Source of the DNA: Pseudocolwellia sp. AS88
Lineage (GTDB): Bacteria; Pseudomonadota; Gammaproteobacteria; Enterobacterales; Alteromonadaceae
Reading direction: 5' to 3'
Length of the DNA stretch: 64,000 nt
NCBI RefSeq assembly: GCF_030551755.1
Contig: NZ_JAUPEC010000028.1
Location: forward strand, 1 to 64,000
Positions 28,019-35,264 of the stretch are shown here, piece by piece (position 1 is the first letter of the stretch; each line of letters begins with the position of its first letter). The notes below the pieces were generated by a model, which saw only the letters and a list, made by a program, of their open reading frames with translations, made no database searches and was not told the DNA's origin. The position numbers and the translations under genes were made by a program.

Positions 28019-28248
28019 GTCTGAAATAAAGTGACTGAATAAGAATCTACTGAAGGTAAGTTTTATTTTGTACTAACACTTACATTCATACTCTCCCAAC
28101 GAACTTACCAAATAGAAAAACAATAAACATTAAGAAAAGGAGTTAAAGCAATAGATAAAAAGATAAGTGAACATAAATCAAATTCATTCACTTATTAGAT
28201 GAGGTTTTCCCGTTTGTCGAAACAAATACTGCAACGTACACTGACCAT

Positions 28249-28343
28249 GATTTGAAATCTCCCCGATTTCCTAATTATGTTATATAGTTATGTTTAATTT
28301 GTACCATTTTTTATGGGTAGCCTTTTGGTTACCCATTTTTTTC
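28249..28343 (+). ncRNA. sRNA candidate 3 of the C-rich-loop array
   Basis: -10 TACACT at 28237-28242, hairpin 28254-28270, terminator 28313-28336 with T-run. Only the base or two around the predicted start differ (CCATGA for CCTTGA). Confidence 0.75.
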
Positions 28344-28568
28344 GTCTGAAATAAAGTGACTGAATAAGAATCTACTTGAAGGTAAGTTTTACTTTTTTAC
28401 TAACACTTACATTCATACTCGCCCAACGAACTTAGCAAATAGCAAAACATTGAATAAATAAGTTAAATAAATAGAAGAAAAGATAAGTAAACATAAATCA
28501 AATTCATTCACTTATTAGATGATATTTTCCCGTTTGTCGAAACAAATGCAGCAACGTACACTGACTTT

Positions 28569-28660
28569 GATTTGAAATCTCCCCGATTTCCTAATTATGT
28601 TATATAGTTATGTTTAATTTGTAATATTTTTATGGGTAACCTTTTGGTTACCCTTTTTTT
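28569..28660 (+). ncRNA. sRNA candidate 4 of the C-rich-loop array
   Basis: -10 TACACT at 28557-28562, hairpin 28574-28590 unchanged. The terminator reads GGGTAACC/GGTTACCC (28634-28653): the G-U pair of copies 1-3 is here an A-U pair, so pairing is kept although the sequence changed. The linker end is shortened (GTAATATTTTT). Confidence 0.75.
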
Positions 28661-28879
28661 CGTCTGAAATAAAGTGACTGAATAAAAATGAATTTAAGGA
28701 TAAGTTTCATTTTTGTACTAATACTTATGTTCGAGTTCGTCAAATAGCAAAACACTAAATATTGAGTAAGTGGGTTAAAGCAATAGATAAAAAATAAGTG
28801 AACATAAATCAAATTCATTCACTTATTAGATGAGATTTTCCCGTTTGTAGAAACAAATGCTGCAACGTACACTGACCTT

Positions 28880-28974
28880 GATTTGAAATCTCCCCGATTT
28901 CCTAATTATGTTATATAGTTATGTTTAATTTGTACTATTTTTTATGGGTGACCTTTTGGTTACCCATTTTTTTC
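28880..28974 (+). ncRNA. sRNA candidate 5 of the C-rich-loop array
   Basis: -35 TTGTAG and -10 TACACT (28868-28873), hairpin 28885-28901 unchanged, terminator 28944-28967 with GGGTGACC/GGTTACCC; the substitutions again keep pairing through a G-U pair at a neighbouring position. Confidence 0.75.
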
Positions 28975-29184
28975 ATCTATAAAAAACTGAAGCATTTATC
29001 ATCGTAATCCACAGATAAGTTTTAATAGCTCCCTCAGCTCCAAAAACAAAGATGACTTTATTATCATCAAAATAAAACTTTAGCCTATGTTATGCCCTGT
29101 TAATAACCACTCAACATAAAAATCAAATACACATTCATAAACATTAAATAATACCTAATTGAAAAACTTGAGTGTCAGAAACCA

Positions 29185-29218
29185 AAAAAGCTCCTATCTA
29201 ATTAGATAAGAGCTTTTT
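29185..29218 (+). terminator. Strong intrinsic terminator without an upstream gene
   Basis: AAAAAGCTC/GAGCTTTTT encloses TATCT/AGATA around AATT, with a T-run. No open frame lies between the array and this point. A small hairpin AGCT-CCCTC-AGCT (29027-29039), again with a C-rich loop, lies 150 bases upstream, so a further longer RNA may end here. Confidence 0.75.
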
Positions 29219-29247
29219 GTTAAATCGGCAATGCTAGAAAATTGATT

Positions 29248-29340
29248 TAGATTTGAGACCTCCCCAGATCTCAGAATGATACATAGTTATGTTTAATTCG
29301 TACCATTTATATGAGTATTCTAAAATACTCACTTTATTTC
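29248..29340 (+). ncRNA. sRNA candidate 6, diverged C-rich-loop unit
   Basis: The hairpin stem is different in sequence but preserved in pairing: TGAGA (29254-29258) with TCTCA (29269-29273), inner CT/AG, loop CCCC. The linker ATAGTTATGTTTAATT-GTACCATTT is nearly identical to copies 1-5. The terminator is replaced by TGAGTATT/AATACTCA around CTAA (29312-29331) and CTTTATTTC. No clear copy of the TTGTCG/TACACT promoter. Confidence 0.6.
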
Positions 29341-29464
29341 GATTATAGAAAAACTCACACTCATAATTCACACACTAAATTAGCTATAAAAATAAAAAAC
29401 CGAGTGGCTTTACTATAAACCCAGCTTAATCAAGAAATAAAAAACATATATTTATTTTTTAATT

Positions 29465-29575
29465 TAGGCTGCAATTTTAAAATCTCCCCAATTTTAAAAT
29501 AACGTTTTTAACTATATATAACATTATAGGTTAATTATTCAGCTTTAATAAGTATAAAATTTATTTTTTTTAAAA
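29465..29575 (+). ncRNA. sRNA candidate 7, most diverged unit
   Basis: A 10-bp stem ATTTTAAAAT/ATTTTAAAAT (29474-29483 and 29491-29500) exposes CTCCCCA. An AT-rich linker and a weak hairpin (AATAA/TTATT) with a run of Ts follow near 29548-29571. Only the loop is shared with the other units and no promoter was recognised, so this is tentative. Confidence 0.4.
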
Positions 29576-29613
29576 CACTAAAAAACAGTGATTTTTATTC
29601 TAAACACCTTATA

Positions 29614-29684
29614 TCATTAGAGTTTTTACTCCACACCTTTAGTGCAATTACTCTACACAGCATTTAGTGCAAATGCTCTACCCA
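29614..29684 (+). promoter_or_regulatory. Three direct repeats upstream of the small secreted-protein gene
   Basis: Three successive 23-24 base copies fit the pattern TTTAGTGCAAWTRCTCTACMC; the second and third (from 29638 and 29662) match closely, the first (from 29614) loosely. They lie about 150-200 bases before the gene and may bind a regulator. Confidence 0.45.
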
Positions 29685-29832
29685 TTTTTACTGGCCAAAC
29701 TCAAGGTTTTTTATAGATGATGAAAATTCATTTATAGGGTTTAATTAACTCGTTTGTAGGCTCTCCCTAAATTATTTACATTAGCATCGTCATCAACGCG
29801 GTGACACAAACTAAACCTTTTGGAGAACAAAC

Positions 29833-30351
29833 ATGAAACTTAAACCTTTATTACTAACATCAATCATCAGCTCAGTATTAGTTGTAGCACCAACAACTGT
29901 AATGGCAAGCGAATCTAATTTGAAAGTTGCAGTTATCAAGAACACAGCAATGTCTTCTGAAATTGCTAAAGGTGAATACCAAGAAATTATTGCTAGCCTT
30001 TCAAGTACTTCAAGCGACAGTGAATACAATGATTTTGAAAAGAACACAGCATTATGTGTAGCTTACTTAAAAACTAGTAACACAGTTGAATCTGAAGCAG
30101 CTTGTTCTTCAGCAATTGAAAGCGCTAAAACTTTAGAAGTTAGCAGCAAAAAAACAAACTACTTAAAATCTATCAGTTATAGCAACCGTGCAGTAGCTCG
30201 TTATTTGAAAAACGATGTGGTTGGTGCAATGAGTGATTTAGCAGTAGCTAACTCTATTGATAGCAACAAAATCAGTAAAATCAACTTAGAAGTAATGAAC
30301 AGCAAGCTTGATCAATCTGGTTACGATGAGTCTGTATCTTTAGCTGATTAA
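29833..30351 (+). CDS. Small secreted TPR-like protein of unknown function
   Basis: A 172-residue protein with a clear signal peptide (cleavage near VMASES, about residue 25). The mature part is helical; CVAYLKTSNTVESEAACSSAIESA (about 76-99) and SNRAVARYLKNDVVGAMSDLAVANSID (117-143) look like TPR-type helix pairs, with two cysteines (C76 and C92) that could form a disulfide. GGAGAAC at a good distance precedes the ATG. It is directly downstream of the sRNA array on the same strand. Function not recognised. Confidence 0.8.
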   Translation: MKLKPLLLTSIISSVLVVAPTTVMASESNLKVAVIKNTAMSSEIAKGEYQEIIASLSSTSSDSEYNDFEKNTALCVAYLKTSNTVESEAACSSAIESAKTLEVSSKKTNYLKSISYSNRAVARYLKNDVVGAMSDLAVANSIDSNKISKINLEVMNSKLDQSGYDESVSLAD

Positions 30352-30369
30352 TATAAATGGGGAAAAAGT

Positions 30370-30420
30370 ATGATTAATAATTTAAAAAATAAAATTCAAT
30401 TAGCACGACAGCAAAGGTAG
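30370..30420 (+). CDS. Possible 16-residue ORF after the secreted-protein gene
   Basis: An ATG frame MINNLKNKIQLARQQR begins 18 bases after the preceding stop, with GGGGA six bases before it. It is short and basic. Coding status is uncertain; the good ribosome site and position in the same transcript are the only support. Its GGGGA is complementary to the UCCCC loop of the nearby sRNA candidates. Confidence 0.3.
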   Translation: MINNLKNKIQLARQQR

Positions 30421-30495
30421 TTAAGGCATGGCCTTAAAGTAAGGCGGTAGAACATAAATATGTTAGTTAATAAATACACTAACAACTACCGCCTT
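30421..30495 (+). other. Two stable hairpins at the 3' end of the secreted-protein transcript
   Basis: TTAAGGC-ATG-GCCTTAA (30421-30437) is followed by AAGGCGGTAG/CTACCGCCTT (30441-30450 and 30486-30495) enclosing GTTAGT/ACTAAC. There is no T-run, so these may protect the 3' end or act as a factor-independent pause rather than a classic terminator. Confidence 0.5.
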
Positions 30496-30527
30496 CTGCT
30501 ACCAACGCATTAATAATCAGAATAAAA

Positions 30528-31718
30528 TTAGGAATGTTGTTTATTTTTAGGTACAAAATTTAAGATTGATACAGGTACAACCTTTTTCACCGGAAACTCT
30601 TCAAACTCTTTACGCTCAATAATATGTCCAAGCTTACTTTCAATAGCACAAAGGTTTCTAAAATTATCTTTAGCGACAAATGAAATAGCTTCACCACTCG
30701 CTCCAGCTCTTCCTGTTCTACCAATTCTATGAATGTAATCATCAGGTCTATCAGGTAAATCGTAATTAATAACTCGGTCTAGATTATCAATATCAATTCC
30801 ACGTGCTGCTACCGCTGTTGCAACTAAAAATTGAATTTTTCCTGCTTTAAAATCAGCTAGTATTCTTTCTCTGATCTCTTGGGTTTTCCCGCTGTGAATA
30901 CATTCTGCTTTAATATCACGCTTTTCTAATTGGCTAACTAACTTAGCTGCGCCATGCTTAGTTTCAATAAAGATAAGTGCTTGCTGCCAAGTATTTTCTT
31001 TAATCAAATGGCTGAGTAATGCTGACTTATTGGTTTTATCTACAGTGACTAACCATTGCTCAATTTTAGGTTTAGACTTTTCGTCTTGCTTAATTGAAAT
31101 CTCAACAGCATTTGAACTAATAGCTCGCTTGGCTAAAGAACGAATTTCATCAGACAAAGTGGCTGAGAACAATAAATTTTGACGTTCACTTGGTAAACGC
31201 TCTATGATTTTATTAATGTCTTCTCTAAAGCCCATGTCTAACATTCTATCGGCTTCATCTAGCACTAAAACTTCCAGCTCATCAAAATGTAAAGCTCGTT
31301 GGTGAGCCATATCAAGTAAACGCCCTGGTGTAGCAACAATAATGTCTACGCCCCATATTAAACGTTGTTTTTGAGGCTCGGCATCTATGCCACCATACAT
31401 TGCCATAGAAGTTAGCTCTAAATGCTTACTATACTGAGCGATACTCGCTTCAACTTGCACAGCTAATTCTCTTGTAGGTGTAAGTATAAGCGCTTTAATA
31501 CGCTTGCCTCTTAGTCTATATCCGGTATTTAATCTTTCTAATATTGGTAATACAAAGCTTGCAGTTTTACCTGTGCCCGTTTGAGCAGCCGCGATTAAAT
31601 CTTTCTTAGATAAAATAACAGGAATAGCACGTTTTTGGATATTGGTTGGTTGCGTATAGCCAATTTCTGCTACCGCTTTTAGAATAGGTTCAGATAAACC
31701 TAAGGTTGAAAATGACAT
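30528..31718 (-). CDS. DEAD-box RNA helicase, RhlE type
   Basis: A 396-residue ATP-dependent RNA helicase. Motifs in order: Q motif GYTQPTNIQKRAIP (20-33), Walker A AAQTGTGKT (44-52), PTRELA (81-86), TPGR (130-133), DEAD (154-157), SAT near 185, and in the second RecA domain ARGIDI and HRIGRTGRAG. The C-terminal tail after about 370 is short and basic. It resembles RhlE, helping ribosome assembly or RNA decay, often important in the cold. AGAGGC precedes the ATG. It is monocistronic and convergent with the secreted-protein gene. Confidence 0.93.
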   Translation of the reverse strand: MSFSTLGLSEPILKAVAEIGYTQPTNIQKRAIPVILSKKDLIAAAQTGTGKTASFVLPILERLNTGYRLRGKRIKALILTPTRELAVQVEASIAQYSKHLELTSMAMYGGIDAEPQKQRLIWGVDIIVATPGRLLDMAHQRALHFDELEVLVLDEADRMLDMGFREDINKIIERLPSERQNLLFSATLSDEIRSLAKRAISSNAVEISIKQDEKSKPKIEQWLVTVDKTNKSALLSHLIKENTWQQALIFIETKHGAAKLVSQLEKRDIKAECIHSGKTQEIRERILADFKAGKIQFLVATAVAARGIDIDNLDRVINYDLPDRPDDYIHRIGRTGRAGASGEAISFVAKDNFRNLCAIESKLGHIIERKEFEEFPVKKVVPVSILNFVPKNKQHS

Positions 31719-31903
31719 GCGTGCCTCTACTCAAATAATTACAGGCGCGGAGTATAGCAGTATATTGCCATAGTGATAATAAGAAGGCCTGTAGTATCAA
31801 AATTTTCAGATCATTGAAGCTGATTAAAGCAAACTATTTAAAAGTTTAAAGTATCCGTCAACTTTAAATAAGCGATATAATTCAACCCAGTTATGGTTAA
31901 AAA

Positions 31904-34180
31904 TTAAGAACGATGCTTTAATAAACTACCATCATTTAATAACAATGAAATATCCTCAGGTTTTATTGGCTTACTAAATAAATAGCCTTGAATAATATCG
32001 CAGCCTAACAACTTAAGAATATCAAACTGTTCAAATGTTTCTACACCTTCAGCGATAACTTTGTAGCCAAGGTGATGACCCATTTCGATCATAGAACCAA
32101 TAAGAAGTTCTGTTTTATGGTCCAAGAACATGTCATGAATAAAATATTTATCAATTTTAATATAATCGACTGTTAAATACTTTAAAGATGCGAAAGACGA
32201 GTAACCTGAACCAAAATCATCAATAGCTAACAACACACCTAATTCTTTCAATGATTTAAAAATAGAAAAATCTTCATGATTGGTTTGTACAACACTTTCG
32301 GTTATCTCTAATTCCAAACATTGCGACTTCATACCTGTAGATTCAATAACACGCTTAATAAGTGGAATAAAATCAGCATCAGCTAAATGTGTAGGAGAAA
32401 TATTTACCGTGACTCTTAAATCAGTAAAACCTGCTTTATGCCATTTAACTCCTTGGCTACATGCTTCATATAAAACCCACTCTGTAAGCTGTTTGATCAT
32501 ACCGATACGCTCAGCCATTTCTATAAACTCAACTGGTGAAACAACACCAAGCTCAGAATGAGTCCATCGAGAAAGCGCTTCTACACCAACTATCATTCCG
32601 CTATCAATATCTACTTGGGGTTGATAAACAAGCTTAAGTTGTTTTTTCTCTATAGCTTCACGTAAATACTGCTCTGCTCTGAAGTGATATTCGGCTATGA
32701 TACTTAGCTCAATTTTATAAAAAGCAAAGCAATTTTTCCCTGTTTTCTTAGCAGAGTAAAGTGCTATATCAGAGGCTTTTAATAAGCATTCTAAGCTGGT
32801 GCCATCATCTGGATATCGTGCAATGCCTACACTACAAGTAGGATTGAAATTTCGCCCCGAGAGCTTAATGGTTTTTGATACGGTATCTATTACTTCTTGT
32901 GCAATTAACGCTGCGTTGTCTTGATCTGATAAGATCACACAAAACTCATCACCTCCAATTCTAGAAACAGAATCCACTTTATCGCCTAAGCTGATCAAGC
33001 GTTGAGCAATAACTTGTAATAAATAATCTCCTATATCGTGACCCAAACTGTCGTTAACACTCTTAAAGTTATCTAAATCAATATAAAGTAAACTGAAAGG
33101 TTTATGCTTTTTTTCTGACGCACTAATGAGCTCTTTAATGCTTGCAAACAAGTGAGATCTGTTCGCTAAACCCGTTAATTCATCGGCATAAGCGAGTGAT
33201 TTAATGCGTTTCTGATTTTTATCTCGCTCCATAACAATGCTAGTTAATCGAGCAGCAGCACTTAGAGCAAATGATTCTTCCGTATTCGGAACACAAGGAT
33301 AGTCTTTATACATAGCAAAGGTGCCTAACACCTCTCCTATTGATGAAATTACAGGCTCAGACCAACAACTGCGCATACCATATGGCAGTACAATATGTTT
33401 AATGCTGGACCATTTAGGATCTGTAGCGATATCTTCTACAATAACTCGTTTGCCTGTGTATGTAGATGTTCCACAAGAACCTATATTAGGGCCATTCATA
33501 AGGCCGTCTATAACTTTACAATATTCTTGCGGCAAACTTGGCGCACTTCCATGTTTAAGAATATTTCCTTCTAGCTCTATCATAGAGCAGCGAATCCCAT
33601 TATGTCGTCCCTCATAGATATGGATAATTTCATTATAAACATCGATTGCAGGCTCGCCTTGAGCAATCATTTTCAACACATTGTTATAACGATGTTCAAA
33701 TAACTCAGCTTTACGTTGCTGGCTTATATCAACATGATTACCAATCAAACGGATCGGTTTATCTTCAGCATCTCTTGTAACCTGTACCACTCGAGTAATG
33801 GTATGCAAGTAATGACCACTCTTATGCCGCATCCGCATCTCATGCTCAAAACCTTTGTGATTACCATAAAGATAATTTTGAATCTTAGCTAAAATAAATT
33901 CTTTGTCCTCAGGATGAACAAGCTTAGCCCACACATCAAAATGAGGTTCAAGTTCATGCTCCTCATAACCTAAAATACTTTTCCAAGATGCAGAATAATA
34001 AACATTATTTGTTTTTAAATCCCAATCCCAAGTACCATTATTTACCTCGTAATGAGTAGAAACTGAATATTCACCGTCTCTAGAATAGCCTACGGTTTTA
34101 ATTTCGTTTAATTCTCGCAACGCATCAAGTTCATTACGTAAAGTAACGATTTCTTTTTTTAATTCAGATACGGACTTCAT
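31904..34180 (-). CDS. PAS-GAF-GGDEF-EAL cyclic-di-GMP enzyme
   Basis: A 758-residue soluble signalling protein. A short coiled coil (1-20) leads to a PAS domain (about 35-150), a GAF domain (about 165-315, CSMIELEG to AMYKDYP), GGDEF (about 335-495, intact RIGGDEFC) and EAL (about 505-750, intact GVEALSRW and DDFGSGYSSF). Both active sites look complete, so it could make and destroy c-di-GMP; the PAS and GAF domains probably set the balance. No membrane helix. The ATG at 34180 has GAGG 12 bases upstream; a TTG six codons earlier is the weaker start. Monocistronic. Confidence 0.94.
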   Translation of the reverse strand: MKSVSELKKEIVTLRNELDALRELNEIKTVGYSRDGEYSVSTHYEVNNGTWDWDLKTNNVYYSASWKSILGYEEHELEPHFDVWAKLVHPEDKEFILAKIQNYLYGNHKGFEHEMRMRHKSGHYLHTITRVVQVTRDAEDKPIRLIGNHVDISQQRKAELFEHRYNNVLKMIAQGEPAIDVYNEIIHIYEGRHNGIRCSMIELEGNILKHGSAPSLPQEYCKVIDGLMNGPNIGSCGTSTYTGKRVIVEDIATDPKWSSIKHIVLPYGMRSCWSEPVISSIGEVLGTFAMYKDYPCVPNTEESFALSAAARLTSIVMERDKNQKRIKSLAYADELTGLANRSHLFASIKELISASEKKHKPFSLLYIDLDNFKSVNDSLGHDIGDYLLQVIAQRLISLGDKVDSVSRIGGDEFCVILSDQDNAALIAQEVIDTVSKTIKLSGRNFNPTCSVGIARYPDDGTSLECLLKASDIALYSAKKTGKNCFAFYKIELSIIAEYHFRAEQYLREAIEKKQLKLVYQPQVDIDSGMIVGVEALSRWTHSELGVVSPVEFIEMAERIGMIKQLTEWVLYEACSQGVKWHKAGFTDLRVTVNISPTHLADADFIPLIKRVIESTGMKSQCLELEITESVVQTNHEDFSIFKSLKELGVLLAIDDFGSGYSSFASLKYLTVDYIKIDKYFIHDMFLDHKTELLIGSMIEMGHHLGYKVIAEGVETFEQFDILKLLGCDIIQGYLFSKPIKPEDISLLLNDGSLLKHRS

Positions 34181-34456
34181 ATAAGAGTTAAACCTCAAGT
34201 AAATTAACGCTCTGTTTACAAATTAATTTAAATAACAAAAACAAAAACAAAAACAATATTTAAAGAACTTAAAAACATATTGAATTGAAACAATAAGCTT
34301 ATTATTTGTTAACTTAAAACTAGTCAAGGATCTTTAATATGTAAAGATTTTGTATATAAATTGACATTGCTCAAGGTCAATAATTTAAAAACTAAGAGAA
34401 TTCAATTACACTGCCTTTTCATAAATTCACTTCTTCTGCAATGAGTTACCCATAAT

Positions 34457-35134
34457 ATGATTTTAAATTTTTCAGATTACTCAGAAAATCAGCGCTATCA
34501 TTTAATGACACAAACGATTATTCCTCGCCCCATTGCATGGGCGTTAACTTTTTCGGGTGATGATATTGTTGTAAATGAAGATAGCCAACACGTAGAGCAC
34601 GATGATTTAAACCTGGCACCTTTCTCATACTTCACAGCAGTATCAAGTACTCCTGCATTATTAATGTTATCTGTAGGTAAAAAGCCTACAGGAGAATCGA
34701 AAGACACATTAGCCAATGTAATTAAAAACAAAAAGATGGTGATTCATATTGCATCTGAACAACAAGCTGGGCTGGTTACAGAAACAGCAGCAACTTTACC
34801 TCATGGTCAATCAGAACTTGAATTAACAGACGAGTCGAGTGATTCAGACTTACACCTTAAAACACTTGCTTTTGATGGATTTCCATTACCCAGACTAGAA
34901 CAATGCGATATTGCTTATGGTTGCGAGTTATACGAAATAAAAGAGATCAAAGACAGCCCACTTACTTTAATACTTGTTGAAGTTAAACAGGTATACATAA
35001 GTGATAGTGTAATGGATGTAGATGCAAAAAATAGAATTAAAGTACATGCCGATAAGGTGAATCCTCTCGCCAGACTTGGTGGTGGTGAATATGCAGGTAT
35101 AACAGCACCTTTTGCTAAAGTACGCCCTGCATAA
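34457..35134 (+). CDS. Flavin reductase-like domain protein
   Basis: A 225-residue protein of the FMN-binding split-barrel flavin reductase-like family. LMTQTIIPRPIAWALTFSG (16-34) is the family's N-terminal signature (the TxxxPRPIA element), followed by NLAPFSYFTAVSSTPALLMLSVG (51-73), which lines the FMN site. Members reduce flavins or act on unknown substrates with FMN. No obvious ribosome site before the ATG. Divergent from the GGDEF-EAL gene and convergent with the laminarin locus. Confidence 0.88.
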   Translation: MILNFSDYSENQRYHLMTQTIIPRPIAWALTFSGDDIVVNEDSQHVEHDDLNLAPFSYFTAVSSTPALLMLSVGKKPTGESKDTLANVIKNKKMVIHIASEQQAGLVTETAATLPHGQSELELTDESSDSDLHLKTLAFDGFPLPRLEQCDIAYGCELYEIKEIKDSPLTLILVEVKQVYISDSVMDVDAKNRIKVHADKVNPLARLGGGEYAGITAPFAKVRPA

Positions 35135-35167
35135 AAAGCTAATAACATTAAACACATAACAGTTATT

Positions 35168-35198
35168 GTTAGGGTTATAGCTTTTCTATAACCCTAAC
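35168..35198. terminator. 12-bp hairpin between the flavin reductase-like gene and the GH3 gene
   Basis: Perfect arms GTTAGGGTTATA and TATAACCCTAAC with a 7-base loop. No T-run on either strand, so termination may be inefficient or the hairpin may protect both 3' ends. Confidence 0.5.
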
Positions 35199-35264
35199 TC
35201 CAAATACTTAAACCAAATACAATATTAGCTATTAAGTCCAAATAAGCGCTCTAAACTATCTAAA

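Larger units (their letters stand above)
25895..28246. repeat. Two tandem copies of a ~1.17-kb SRPBCC plus sRNA unit
   Basis: The sequence from AAAGATAAGAATTCAT at 25895 through an SRPBCC gene (minus strand) and an sRNA-like unit (plus strand) recurs from 27071. Gene starts are 1179 bases apart, the sRNA hairpins 1173, the left joints 1176. The upstream blocks 26490-26700 and 27669-27860 align clearly. At the joint (27005-27062) a broken copy of the sRNA promoter region runs into the second unit, which marks the recombination point. The 26490-27113 gap holds the first sRNA and this joint. Confidence 0.85.
27858..28976 (+). repeat. Tandem array of four ~311-325 bp sRNA-bearing repeats
   Basis: Four further copies of the sRNA unit follow at hairpin spacings of 325, 320 and 311 bases. 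Between the RNA parts the spacer is also repeated: it contains a GTAAGT/ACTTAC inverted pair and, just upstream of three promoters, ATAAGTGAA facing TTCACTTAT, a possible operator. The whole 27669-29832 gap carries no open gene; it holds SRPBCC copy 2 upstream sequence, this array, two diverged units and the promoter region of the downstream gene. Confidence 0.85.

Noticed and set aside
26690-29340. Regularly spaced repeats that could suggest a CRISPR array
   Set aside because: The units are over 300 bases, the intervening sequence is itself repeated rather than variable, and no cas gene is present. Promoter, hairpin and terminator in each unit fit sRNA genes instead.
34236-34256. CAAAAA hexamer repeat upstream of the GGDEF-EAL gene, considered as a phase-variation tract
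   Set aside because: Only three full units, in an AT-rich region; too short to suggest slippage-driven switching.
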